From assembly GCA_022835595.1 (NCBI GenBank), contig BQUP01000007.1:62001-126000 (forward strand): DNA of 64,000 bases, written 5' to 3'. The notes under the pieces are model-generated. The model ran no database searches and had not been told where the DNA came from. It saw only the letters and a program-made list of their open reading frames with translations. The stretch comes from Cystobasidium ongulense (taxonomy: Eukaryota > Basidiomycota > Cystobasidiomycetes > Cystobasidiales > Cystobasidiaceae). Shown piece after piece: positions 38,301-50,708 of the stretch; position 1 is the first letter of the stretch; each line of letters begins with the position of its first letter. The position numbers were made by a program, and so were the translations under genes.

Positions 38301-41300
38301 ACTCTGTACTCGGTCCGAAATAGCGTCGATGAGTGGGAAGAGGAGCGGCTGAAGCGCATTGCGGAAATGTTGAATTGTCATGAGTAAAAAGTCGACCCAG
38401 TGGTGGATGACTGCACTGTTACGCTGTTCACATATGCCTCTACATAGCAGAGGCATTAGAAGTGAAGAATGCACGCCTAATGGCTGATCGCTTGAGAAGC
38501 GAGGTGCTTTCTCCGATGCTACGCTTTTCCTTTCTACTCGCTTTTGATGGCCAGCGATTGCAGCAACGGTAGAATGCAACACGTGCAGGAGCTTATTTTG
38601 AAGATCATAATCAGACTTCTCGACAAGCAGATGCAGTCGGACCACAAGAGCGTTTTCAATGGACTGCAGCATAGTCAAATCCAAATCACCTCTCGTGACG
38701 ATGACTTGCAAGAGATCGGCGGAGACTGCGCGTATTCGGGTATTGAAAGGAGTCATGGCTGGCTCAAGAAGGGATGAAGGCTCGCTGAGCATCAGGCGTA
38801 CTAGAATTTTGCACAGCATGTCGAGGTAATTTTCGTTCAAAAGCTGTGCTTTGCTTGCTCTGTCTCGGAGTTCTGCGTATGCTGTCGACTTGACGTAACT
38901 CGACTTCGCCAAACGCGTGAAACCTTGACCACCGAAGCTGGCCAAGCTGAGCAAGTTCTCTAAAATGTGGTGATGTTGAGCTAGATCAAAGAGGTGCGTG
39001 TATTCTTCGATCTCGACAGTCTGGCCGGCGAATGTGACCGTTTTTGGAATCCGCTGCACTTTAGGGTCCAGAAGTAGGCAGCAAAGCGGGTCCAGTATTC
39101 TGCAATGTGCAAGGTCTTGCGTCAACTCAATACCGCAGTCTCAACACTACTGGACTTACCTGATATACGATTTCAAACTGCATCTCATCCAAGCTTCCCC
39201 TGCTCGCCTGGTACCGAGATCATCAGATTGAAGTGCATCCAGCATGATTCTCATGGCCATAGACAGCCGGACACCGGGTAGTTGCGAGTCTTCAGTGTAT
39301 CGCCAAAGATTACCAAACGCTTCGAAAGCTTTAAGCCTTTGAGCCTCGTCATCGGACGAAAGACGCTGGCATATCGTTGCTTCCACGTGGCGGAACTGGG
39401 TCGCATCTTGTACTGCCCATATAAGGGAGACAGCTTGTACGTGATATTTCGACTGTAATGGAGTCAGGAAGGCCAAAAGCTGTATGGAACGTATTTTTCA
39501 GCTTGCTAGAATACTGCATTGTGAGCTAGCCCGACTTACACTGCCCATGATAGCTGCTATTGTATCTCGTTGATCGATGCGTAAGGCGGGAGAGATGGGC
39601 GCAGCATGTATCGCAATCAGGCAATGTATTGTTGCTTCGACGTTCTCGAATGGAAGATGGCGATCCTGCATAGCGCGGACAAGCTGTGATAGCCATCCGT
39701 CTGGGTGCCACAGCAGCTTGACCGGCTGATCTTTCGCAGGTTGGTCCGCTAAGAAAGCCAATAAATTTGTCGCTGCAAGGAGCACTTCGGTGTTGCCGTT
39801 TCCATCGGCAGCCAACCCCAGAACCATATCCAGTAGGACCATGAGCGCGTTGGCTATAAGGCGTCTTGCAAAGCCTGTAGTAGGTACACGTGCAGACTTG
39901 TTATCTGGTGCTGAATAGAATTCGTCTGCTATGCGAATGCCGCACTGCTCGACTACCGCATCGTCATCTTGACTTTCTGTCGCTGTGAAGAAGGTTGCGG
40001 AAGTTTCTTTCAACAGTGCATGCGAAATGTTCAAAGCTAGGAGAATGTCTTCTGTATTCTTTGCGGTTGGCATACCAGCTTTCGTCAAGTCCAGAAGGCC
40101 AAAGGCGACAAGTGGGGCATGAAGTTTGACAATTTCGTCTTCGCTAAGTCGAAAAGCGTGTATAACGAAAGCAATCAGATCGAGAGCCTGTGAAATCATG
40201 CAATTTAGTGGAGAACAGCCGTAGAGCCTTCGAAGGAAAACTTACATCCTGTTGCGCACCTTGCAGCCCTGAGATCTGATCTCGGGCCGCTTGGAAGAGG
40301 TGGCGCCAAGTAAGGAAAGGGTCGAGGCCGTCGAAGAGCATGGATACTGTGGTATGTAGCTGCGACGCATGTCAGAGGCGTCGTCAGATTTGCGAATGCA
40401 AAGGGAGAGCGGGACACTAAGACTGACTTCGTCGTTCAGCTCGCCATCTCTGGAAGACTTGTCGAGTGCCCTCAGGACATCGGAAACGATGACCTCCGTC
40501 AAGGGGTAGCTGATCTCCCATTTGTCCAGAAGAGAAAGTATAACCTTGTAAGGACGTTGCTTTGCTGGAAGATCCTCGGTGTCTAGGGTCGTTTCTACCA
40601 GTTCAACAACTAAAGCTTGACGTAGGAGTTGGAGACCATTTTGCTTGAAGTATTGCACTTGTGCATCAGAGTCTTCTGCTTGTCCCAAAAGCCATCCATA
40701 CAGTCGTCTACTGAGAGACAAGTCTCGGCGAAGAACAACTCCAGTCATCACTCGCATCAGAATGAGCTTCTCTTCAAAACGAGTGTCTTTCTGGAAGCCT
40801 ACGCCATCTAGACGAAGCGTAGCGGCAACAATATCCAGAGCAGCTCTTTGTACTAGTATTTGACTGTCTTGAAGGGCTGCTGAGAAGCCTCGCACCATGA
40901 GGCCTACGTCTTGCCCGACTATCATTGCAATACTGTCTTCGCTACCGATCTTGGGCATCCGACGGGCAAGGTAGTTGAGTGCGGCGATTCGAAGAGAAGG
41001 CGCTGTGATAAGGACCAGCCATATATTTTGAAGGAAAAATGCTGGGGAGACTGTTCCGGAGAGCTGGTCCAGTATCCCGGCGACCTAGCATAAACTTGCA
41101 AGTCAGATCACGTCCACCCGCAATGCACAAAAGACTGACCTTCTCGAAGAACTCTCCAGTCTCTTCTTCGAGACCGGGTAGAAGAGCCAGGATCATAGCT
41201 TTCGTTGCAGGTCGAAGTGCATCTTGTAGAGGTATGTAGAACTTTGAATATATACCAAGGACAATCGGCCGGACAGATGTAGCAGCGTATTGGAAGAAAG

Positions 41301-42012
41301 GAAAGAGTCCGGAAGACCACAATTGCAGATCTCGTTTCAGATTATCTGGCTGTATGGGAAGTGCCATGTTAACTAAAGCCATCTGCCCCAGCAAAACAAT
41401 CAGACCTACTCCGATAGCATTCAGGATATGAACGTAGACGTCGAGTGCGCGTTGATGCACTCCTGTGGGAAGTGCTGGGTTGAGACATTGTGCCAGGCGT
41501 TTAGCTACTACCAACTTGTGGGGAATGTAGGCAAAGTTCGGGTACGTTTGCAGACACTGGCAGGCCATGCACACTGATCAGCGGCGTTCGTACTTGCATT
41601 ATCGAAAGCTGCGGAAACAGAGTGCCTACTCTGAGTAGCTTCCCCAAAAAGGTGATAAAGTCTGCCCATTCGCTAACGCTCTCAAATGACTGGAGTGTCC
41701 TGTCAACGAGCTGCGTAAACTTGGCCCAGTCTTTACGTGTCTTTGGATCTGTCGCCAGACCTAACACGAGATCGAATGTCATGAACGAATGTCAGCCAGA
41801 GGTACAGCAGGAGAGACTGCAACTGCCTTTCACGCACTTCTCTCGCCAACTGAGCTGTCCAGGAGATCCCTTGCGCGTGTGTCTCTGCTAGATGTAGAGC
41901 CTGAGCGTTGACGCATCACCTCGGCGCTCGTGGACACTGGATCCAGCGCCGACGAGGCAGACGCAGGAAAGCGCGCCTGCAGCGAGTTGGCAGGCGTCAT
42001 GGGCCTGCTCAT
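35369..42012 (-). CDS. DOP1: Dopey family protein DOP1
   Basis: Large peripheral membrane protein of the Golgi and endosomes that works with the flippase Neo1 and Mon2. The N-terminal Dopey domain is clear: KDWAKFTQLVDRTLQSFESV, EWADFITFLGKLLRV, then across an intron TYPNFAYIPHKLVVAKRLAQ and CLNPALPTGVHQRALDVYVH. Helical repeats follow over the whole length; further family-like segments include RIPKTVTFAGQTVEIEEYTH near the middle and MFITDTVDAAYPPESWTPQA near the end. Over a dozen short introns; I estimate about 1,900 residues, near the usual size (yeast about 1,700). Exon 1 starts MSRPMTPANSLQ and joins through a GTGCGT donor to NPKTRKDW. A second ATG four codons in is equally possible. About 217 bases separate its start from the TAF2 stop. 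Confidence 0.93.
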
Positions 42013-42229
42013 CCCTCATACGCAAATGATATGCGTTCGTCGTGTATATGGTTTGGGGTCGTCTTGCGCATTTGGACGTGAGCGAACAGCAAGCCGTTGG
42101 CACGTGGATAGCACGTCGCCGACGTTCATGCACAGTGTAGTTCCGAAGCATGCAAGTTTCACGACTGCATTAAGCTGGCATTTCTGCTAAGTTATAGACT
42201 ATGATACATGGGTGGCGCATGCGATTAGA

Positions 42230-45200
42230 CTATCCAGTAGACAACCTAATCTTTTTAATAGTAGAACCGCCGCCAGGCGGACCCGTGCTGCCACGCTTCG
42301 CACTCTTATTAGAGCTAGAAGTAGAGGTACTCGGCATTTGGTTCTTGATGGTCTCGAATTCGCGCTCGAACTCGCCCTCCAGCATCTTACCGACTTCTCC
42401 TGCTGCGGAGGTCTCGCCATTGAAGATGTAGCAATTGTTGAGCATGAGACGGAAGTCTGCTTCGAAAGCGTCAAAGCTGGCATACTCGTCATTGTCCAAT
42501 CTTCTCTTGATGAGTGACATATCTCTTGCATCTTGACGGGGAATCACATTGAAGTACATCGGAATTCCAAGGGCTTCGGGATCGACGGCGTCCAAAAAGA
42601 TGCCAGCACTGTGAATCGTTCATATTAGCATGAGAGCAAGCAGCCCAAAACTAAGAACCGCTCACTATGGCTTCTGGCGCAACCTATTCATCATTCCCTG
42701 CAAAGCTCGCTTTTCCTGATAGCTTAGCTTGCCTAGCTTGTTGACTTCGGACCAGTAGTACCTCTGCATGGCCTCGGCATGCGCTATAGGCAGAGTACCA
42801 GGCGGGTTGAAAATTTTGCAATTGGTAACGATCTGGTCAAAGCCATCGTTGATTTCCTGTTGGAAATGGTAGGCCCCGTTGTTGAGCTTGACCTGCATCG
42901 TACTAAGATCCATGGGATGAGTGATCTCTTGATAGTATCTGTACGCCACATCGAAAAGATCAGATACAGAAAACAAGTCATCAGCCAGTGGAAAGGAGGC
43001 TTACGTTGGGCAGCCATCCGCAATGGGATCGACAGGGCGTCGAAAGAAGTATGATTCGTCCATAGAAGCTATCTTACGGAGGAGAGCTGCCATCTTCTTG
43101 ACGTTGACTGGCAGATGGCTGTCAGCAGACGCAGAAGCTACGCTCTGAGCGCGGTCGCCTGTAGCATAACCGTTTTGCGCATGGCTGCCACCATTGGTGA
43201 ACATGGGAGCCGGAATCGGTGGTGAGCCTGCAGGAAGCGAAGGAGCCACAGGAGGCGGCGTAGCCATAGGAAGCGGAGCGGGAGTTTGTGAGGTGGAGGC
43301 ACCGTGACCGCCGATAGACAGTCGGATCTTCTTCGGCTTTGACTGGACAGGTTCGGCTGACGCTCTTGGAGCTGGAGATTGTTGAGGTGACGGCCTTGCA
43401 GGAGGTAGGGGAGCAATGAACTCGTCGTCGACAGGTTCCGCTTTTGGCTTAGTCATAAACTTGAACCTCGGCTTATTGACTGCGGCAGGGGCGGCGACAG
43501 CGAGCGGTATAGCGGGTGATGTCGAACGCGACTCTCCAGGTAGACTGGGAGCGGTAGATAAATCTCTCGGCACTGACGGCAAGCGAGGAGTATCGCGCGG
43601 GCTTGCGACTGGGCCAACACTCGGCTGGCGAGTATCAGTGGGTTTCGTTGGTTCGACAGGAGCTGGCTCCACTGGCGGTGTCGGTTGCGGCGGGCTTGGT
43701 TGCATAGATGAACCAGACGTAGAGAGCTTCAACTTGAGATTAAATGTGGGCCGTGGTGCCACGCTGACTGGCTGGATGGGTGCGGCAGGAAGCTGTGGCG
43801 CTGCAAAATGCTCTACTGGCGCAACAGTGTCTTGTGTCGGAGAAATGGTCGATGCCGCCGCAGGTATACCTTCATGTGGAGGTATCGGTTCAGTAGCTGA
43901 AGCTGCGAAGCCTGCTTTGAGACGGAGTTGTTCCAAAGTTGCGTTCGCTCTTTCCCATTGCTTATCGAAGTAAACATCAAATATGTGAGCAAGGTTGCCA
44001 GGAAGACTTTCAGTACCATTGAAGAGATAGCAGTTGGAGATCATGAGCTTGAAGTCGTCTCTGAAAGCGAAACGATCCTTGTACAGCCCGGCACTCAGTT
44101 TATGCGACATGGTGCTGAGGTCCATCGGGTGCTTGATATGTTCGAAATATCTAAGGAGAGTGGACATCAGATTAGCCCAGACCTGCTGTGATCTATCAGC
44201 TGAGGCCGAAGAACCCACGAAGGTGCGCCATCATTGACGGGGTCGACTGGTCTTCTGAATAAGTCTGCCTTTTTGGTAGCTTGAAGCTTTTGCAGCAAGT
44301 TTTGACAAACTTTGAGATCTTGTAAGCTCATGCCGGATCTTTGCTCCTTCGAGAGCTTGATCTTTTTGTTTCCTAGTACTAGCTTAATTGCCTGTGACAC
44401 GGCTGGCTGCACTTCTGCAGTCGCTTCGGGGCGAGCGACGTCTACAGCTCCCAGCTTAATCTTCGGCAATACGGCTGGACCCGCCGTCGACAAAGGCAAG
44501 TCTGCACTTGCAGGTGTTGTGGTGCTCGATAATCGCAGCGCAGATGGCATCTTAAGCTTGATTTTGGGTAGAGGTTCTTCGCTTGGTTTGATCAGAACTT
44601 CGCAGAGTTTCAATAAACACCAGCGGATCTCCAGGTGTGTTGTTGGCGCGCTGTATCTCGTCACAGTCAGCACCAACAGCCTAAACGTTCGAAAAATAGG
44701 ACTTACAGGATTACGGCCATCATGGAGTCTCGTAGCATGATGCTGCGTCCAATAGAATTGCGCAGCGCCTTCAGCATGGATTCCACGCTCTGAGATGCCG
44801 ATTTCTTCGAAGCTCTCGCATCCTCTTCAACATATCCTGCGTCTTGCCCTGCGAGATCGTCCATTGCCGCGAGTACAGGCAGATTTTCGACAAGCGACTG
44901 TGCCAGTCGGCGTTGAACAAGGCGACACGAGTCAAAGCGTAGGACGGCGAACATATATCGTGCAATGACCTTCTCTTGTAAAGCTCGCAACAGCAATAGA
45001 CCATCGAACGCGGCAGAGCGTACGGCCGGATAGTTGCCCTCACTGGAAACAGTCTTAGAAACGGTGACATCGAGCAATGAGTTTGCACTTACCGAGTGTA
45101 AGCCAACAGACTCTTCAAGTCTAGCGGAATAAGACTGGCCATCATCATCTTGATACGCCATTCGATAGTGGCAACAGTGACCACGTTGTGGTACGAGGGT

Positions 45201-48200
45201 ACAAGCCTGTCGAGGTTTGCGTAACGGATGACCTCGTCCAATGCCGCAGACAGAATTGGTTGCTCGGGTGCATCTGTTTGTTGCGGAGTGGCGGCGAAGT
45301 CGCTTTGCTGCTGATTGAGTGAAACGAACGGGTTGCCGAGCGCAGCTATGACAGTTGTAATGTAAAAGGCGTCCGAATACTGTTAAATGATTACTTCATC
45401 AGCCCTGTGAGACATCGCCGCAAGTGATATATGCTTCTTACCGAGTTCGTGGCATTGTCATTGTATGTGAGTAGATCGACAAGGAAGCGCTGAACTTGAG
45501 GAAAGGGATTGCCTCTTTCGTCTCGAACATGTGAGATGGCGATAATGATATTCTGTACAAGGTAATGATCGTCAGCTTATGTCGTCACATCAAATGGATC
45601 TCACTCACTTTGCGGAGATGGTAGTCTGCAAAGTCCATGAAATCATTTGGCCGCGGAACGCATCGGAATGCGAAGGGGTCCGTCGTCTCTCGCTCCGGTT
45701 CGAAACAGTAGCGAGTTTGGAAGATCTTGAATAGATAGAATAGACCCAAGTAATCTAGATTTCGTGAGGCAGACTGCGAGGCTATTCAGCATTCTGACTA
45801 TGGGAGACTATCTAGGAGGCCACTCACTGCCACTAGAGCTAATGCTGCTTCCATGCGAATTCGATAGAAATAATTCGTCACTAGCACCGTCTTTGCAAGG
45901 TTACTTGCAACGATAGGACTGGGCATGCGTGCCAAGGCGTGAACGGCCTAGAATGCAACAATATACGTTAATTAGGCTTGCGTATGACGTTATGTCCAGT
46001 TTCTCACCTCTAGCTGGGCTATCACATCTCGATCTCGCTGAAGCTGTGAGAGCCACATGAAATCCGGTTGCTCGAATGATATGACTGCAATCCATTCGAA
46101 CTCGGTATCGATACGAATCCACTCGTAAACAGCTTGTTCTTGTGCTTTCTCATCATCCTCGGACCAATCCGCGACCTTCCAGGTCTCTCGCCGCTTGCCA
46201 GTCTCGGGATCTTTACTGTCTTCCCACAATGGCAAGGTGAAGGATGTGTCCATGTGCCCTACCGCTTCGATGGCTTCTGCATCACCCGCGGCGGCAGCTT
46301 CTTCTGCAGCCTTTCTTGCTTGGAAACGCTTGGTAGATCTTCTGATACGTTTGTATTTCGTGTTGAAGCTGACCTCGTGCTTCTTGTACATTTCGCCGAT
46401 GTTTATGACGTGCTCATAAGGCGTCCCATCAGCTTCGTGAATTCGTACCGTCATTTGTCCCTTGAAATAATCGAAATATCAGCCACCGCGGTCAGGGATC
46501 AAGGCCGGCACAAGCAGATACCGTACCTCGAATATATTGATAGGCCGTAGATTAACGCGGTCTGCCCACTCAGCTTGTTCAGCATATTGTGCTGCTGGTG
46601 ACTCCTGCTTGATTGCCAATTCTACCGCCATACGCTTTCTGTTGAAGTTAGCCGCGATATGAAATCGAGGGCATCCAGCAGCGTAGATCCACTGATCAGC
46701 GAAATGCCGAAGATCCGCACCCGAAACCTTCCTGCACATGCGGAGGAAGTTATGCGTGCTGAGGAGGTTCTCCTTAAGATCGCCTGAGATGGCGGACAAG
46801 TAAAGTTTGGGAATGATGCGAGAGAGACCGTTGTGCGTGCCGGCTTTCAGGAGTTGGCGGTCCAGAATATGCATGACGAGGGGTGCTTTCAGATTGATGA
46901 AGGGAAGAATGTCGGAAGAAGGCGGTGACATAACGCCCGGTTGACATAGAGGAGGCATCTTGACATCCCATGCGCAGCACCTCGCGACATCCTTCTTCAT
47001 TCGGAAACGATATTCGTTATTGCCCATGAGCTTGCGCAAACAGAGGCCGTTGACATAGATTGACAGTCCTTGGATGACCCAGGTATCCGCCCAAGTCTTT
47101 TGTATGATGTTGATGCCGATCCATTGCGATGTCAAGGAATAGGTCAGAGCTTGCCTTGTCTCGTACGCTTGATCAATGATTGGTGGTGGGAATAGGAGCT
47201 CGGCCGAGAAGATACCCAATCCGGCCGAGTTGAACATGCTGAATGGACAATCATCGACGAAGATCATTTTGTACGAGTTGAAGGGGTAAGAACCAAATTC
47301 TTCCAGGAAGAACTCGAGCGCTCTTGTCATGAACGAGACTGAATTCATCAAGTCGTCTTCGCGACCTGGCAAACAGAATGCGTGCATCTGGACTTGACCC
47401 TCTGCATCCGCCGCGGCAGCAATAGCCTCTTCTTCTTCGGGGTATTGCTCGTCCCCGTCTTGCTCCTGTTGTGCATTCTGAGCTGATGGTGAGATATCGA
47501 TTATACTGAAAGGTCCGTAGGCAAAGCCTATGTGCTGAACTGTAGTCGGGACCGCCTGCTCAAAATGGAAGATTGTCTTGTTAGGACTATGAGGGTGAAC
47601 GATCTATTGATGAATACACATGTCAGCATTACCAGATCATTAAGCTTATCTGAATTACAAGTACCTGTTCAATCAATTCACCACTCGCAACAACGACGAC
47701 TGGGAACTCCTCCACTTCAATTCCTTGCTCTGTCTCTTGTTCGTAGCTTAAGACTCTTGGCACGCTGAAAACCAATTCCCACGAGCACCTTTCCCATAAG
47801 CCGTCTACGCATGGCACCCAGCATCTTGCAGCGTCGACCGTGTCGCTTGAAGTATAGCAGTGAGGAATGCGCTGTCCAGAGTGACATCAGATAGTCAGCG
47901 CAAGCACTTCGTTGAATCGCTTGTAGCTCATGCGTACATTTGGGTACAAGTCGCTGGGCTTCACTACATGAATGCCGTCTTTTGGATTCCGCAATTCGTA
48001 CTCGATTGTGATTTGGATAGGCTCGAAATCCGGCTCCTTGCTTTTGGCAGTCGGGTCGGGGGAAGCTGCACCTGAAGGGAAGCCTGCATTAGCTACAATG
48101 AAGTCGCCAGATACCGCTATACGTACCGTCTGCGCCGTTTGTCTGTGGAGCGACGCTGTCAGTCGATCGACTGTTTGCCTTCTTGACCGCGCCCGTAGGA

Positions 48201-48743
48201 AGCACGATGGCTAATTCCCCCTCCTCGGCTTCATTCGCAGCTTGATAAAGTCTTCTCTTTAGCTCAGGATACGTGGATCGTATATTGTTGGCTCCGCTAG
48301 GCGTTGTTATCGCTGTTGTGAGCGGTGCAGCGAGGTGGAATGAAGCTTCTATGGCATTGACGCTGACGGACTTGATGGCTGAAGAACGACAGCAGATAAT
48401 AGCGCTTCAGCGTACAGGCATGGAGTCCAACAGATGCGCTTCTTGGTCCTTACAGCATTCTCTCGAGTGCAGGAAGATGGTCTTGAGTCCTGCATCTGTC
48501 GGCGTCACCGACAACTCCGTGTAACCCTGCAAGCACAAGACAGTACACCCGTCAGCTTGTTTGCGACTTGCACAGTACACTTCAGCAAGTTACTCCACTC
48601 ACGCTCGCATTGCCGCTTAGGTCGAGGTCTAGCGAGACTTTCTGGTGAGATGTGGATATCAAAGTCGCGGTTAGCACTGCGACCTTTCTACCGAACAAGC
48701 GAGCTAAAGGGTGATAGACTTATAGAGTGAATCCCTTGCCCAT
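42230..48743 (-). CDS. TAF2: TFIID subunit TAF2 with three C-terminal bromodomains
   Basis: TAF2 is the aminopeptidase-like subunit of TFIID that contacts core promoter DNA. The N-terminus MGKGFTLSHQKVSLDLDLSG matches the family opening but requires an intron with AT-AC ends (48652-48723). M1-peptidase-like segments follow: GYTELSVTPTDAGLKTIFLH, FEPIQITIEYELRNP, CWVPCVDGLWERCSWELVF, FGSYPFNSYKMIFVDDCPFS, LTSQWIGINIIQKTWADTWV. No HExxH zinc motif is seen, as expected for TAF2. HEAT-like repeats follow. The C-terminal third holds KIKLK-type basic linkers and three bromodomain-like units, each with the acetyl-lysine Asn: NCYLFNG, NCKIFNP and NCYIFNG. Units 1 and 2 carry HPMDLSTM and a shared FRRPVDP lead-in; unit 3 is divergent. 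Most joins were checked in frame; the one near 45,080-45,130 is ambiguous. Estimated length is about 1,850-1,900 residues. Confidence 0.88.
48652..48723 (-). other. Probable AT-AC intron in TAF2
   Basis: On the coding strand the intron begins ATAAGT and ends TCCAC, with a CTAAC branch motif 19 bases before the end. No GT donor lies between the only usable ATG and the exon 2 frame. Splicing here gives GFTLSHQKV, which matches the TAF2 N-terminus of other eukaryotes (human YKLTHQVV). The ATAAGT start resembles U2-type AT-AC introns rather than the U12 ATATCC form. Confidence 0.65.
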
Positions 48744-48999
48744 CCGTCTCAGTCTGTGCTGTACCTCGGTGTATGCCTATCGGTGGAGCGTTCGAGGCAG
48801 AAGTCGGGTCGGGTCAAGCAGAGAAGGCGGTCGTCGCTGGCCAGGCCGAAGCCCAAATGTTCGGGGTGGCGTATCAGGCGGGTATGGTGTACATTCTTCA
48901 CGTCGACTTATAGCTACTACTGACTCATGGAACAGCAAGTATTCTACTCAGCTACACAGTGGCATTATTGCCTGGTTTCAGCAAGCTACGCGGACCTCG
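48744..48999. promoter_or_regulatory. TAF2 upstream region
   Basis: 256 bases between the amidase stop and the TAF2 start, both on the minus strand. Only three ATGs occur here on the coding strand in total; two run into early stops, which supports the TAF2 start at 48743. Confidence 0.4.
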
Positions 49000-50432
49000 T
49001 TAAGCTTTATCATCTGATATCAAAGCGGCCAACCCCGCTGAAGCGTCCAGGACTTGCAAATCCCGACCTCGACCTGCCATTACAGACATGCCTATAGGGT
49101 TGCCAGCCTTACTTGCGAGACCGGGCACGTTGACTACTGGGAAATGCAGGGCCTGTCAAGTGGCGTCTTGTTAGCTCGAATGGAGTATCACCGTTTGCTG
49201 GGGGCAGGTGCAAGCTTACTGTAGACATGGTGTTGTACCGAGAGTCGCCAGTGTATTCTAAGCCTGTAGGTGCCTCTCCTGTTGCGCTCAAGCTTATGAT
49301 GAAGGTGTACTTTCCTGCTATGTCATCAAATTCGCTACGTAATCTTGCCAGATTATCTACGGCCTTCAGATATTCGGCATATGGCGTGCTCTTGCCTTCT
49401 TCGTAAAACTTTCGTATCATAATATCGTCCGAATCCAGAATCTCGCCCTCGGTCAACCAGCTTGTAGCGAGCTCTTTTGTAGCCACTACACGTTGATGTA
49501 CCAGGACTTGCGCGAAGGATGCAGGTAACTCAAACCTTTCCGTGCGCGCCCCTGATTGTTGTAAGATATGCCTACACTGCTCCAGGACGGATCTTGCATC
49601 TTCAGTCGCTGCCTCCCAGCCGAGAGGTATCATTATCCCCACTTTCCAATCTTTGGGACTCTCAGGTATAGCTTCAGTCAGCTCAATCTTTTCCGCGTGG
49701 AAGGTTTCAGCGAGGAGCTTGAGATCTTGTGGATTTCGGGCGAAGAAGCCAATGGTGTCCAATGTAGGTGAGCAGAACTTTCCTCCAAAAGTGGAGATCA
49801 GGCCGAAAGTAGGTTTCCACCCGAATATACCGCAATAGGATGCTGGGCGAGTGATGGACCCGAATGTCTGCGTACCAACGGAGATTTGAACTTGATTATC
49901 TGCAACTGCTGCTGCGGACCCAGAAGAAGATCCACCCGGAGACAGCTTTGTATTTCTTGGATTGAGGGTATGCTTTCCATTCATTGTGAAGGCCATCTCT
50001 GTGCTAACGGTCTTGCCAAAGATCACACAGCCAGCTCTTCGAAGTATTTGTACCACAGACGCATCAAATCGCACATCGTTATCGACATATCTCTCGGATC
50101 CGTGTCGGGTTGGCATGTCTGAAGTGGCTCATTCAGCAGAGTTGGATCAGGTGACTATGAGCGGACTAACCTTTAGTATGGATAATATCTTTAATCCCGA
50201 CAATGGCGCCGAAAAGTGGAGAGATGCGTTCATCTTTCGGTACTCTGTCGAGTCGCTCTGCCTGGTCATGAACCAGGTCTTTGTCGAGATATGTCCACGC
50301 TCCTATGTCGGAGCGAGCTTTCGCTTTCGCCAGAGTAGCATCGCATAGCTCAGTAACTTTCAGATTTCCTTGTCGGATTCGGTGCGTCGTTTCATAGGCA
50401 GGCAGGGAAGCAAGGTCTTGCGCCATGTTCAT
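49000..50432 (-). CDS. Amidase signature family hydrolase
   Basis: Hydrolyses an amide bond; the substrate is unknown. The catalytic Ser-cisSer-Lys elements are present: Lys in VGIKDIIHTK, the Gly/Ser-rich signature SPGGSSSGSAAAVAD, and GTQTFGSITRPASYCGIFGW. Exon 1 (MNMAQDLASLPAYETTHRIR) joins through a GTTAGT donor to DMPTRHGSERYVDND, and the last exon restores ALHFPVVNVPGLASKAGNP, the normal C-terminal part of the fold. About 430 residues with two introns, usual or slightly short for the family. No signal peptide, so probably cytosolic. It could be an acetamidase, a GatA-like paralogue or an aryl-amidase; nothing nearby decides. Confidence 0.92.
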
Positions 50433-50708
50433 GCAGGTCGTCCAGTGGCGAGGAGAGTGCGATGGGTTCAGGTTACTTCCACAGTGGTGTCAGGGAGGAT
50501 GATATGATGAATAGGTCCATCAAGAAGAAGAAGAAGACGTCCTCGGTTGACCTTGCCATGAAGCGGCCGGACAATAGTGCCGGCATCGATGCACGTGGCA
50601 AATGCTAAAGCTTTCCGCGTCTTCATGAAGAGCTGTGGTCACTTCACCACCGATAACACACAAGGCTTCGTTCTCGACCTCAAAGCTATAAAGCGACCAC
50701 GACCACCC

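Noticed and set aside
45078-45129. GTAAGT...CCAG pair inside a TAF2 exon
   Set aside because: Splicing it out puts a TGA in frame, while leaving it in keeps the frame open, so it is treated as coding or as an unresolved alternative.
44700-45161. Reading TAF2 and the bromodomain part as two genes
   Set aside because: An intron with GTAAGT joins them in frame, there is no promoter-sized gap, and the KIKLK-type linkers continue through. Kept as one gene but listed for checking.
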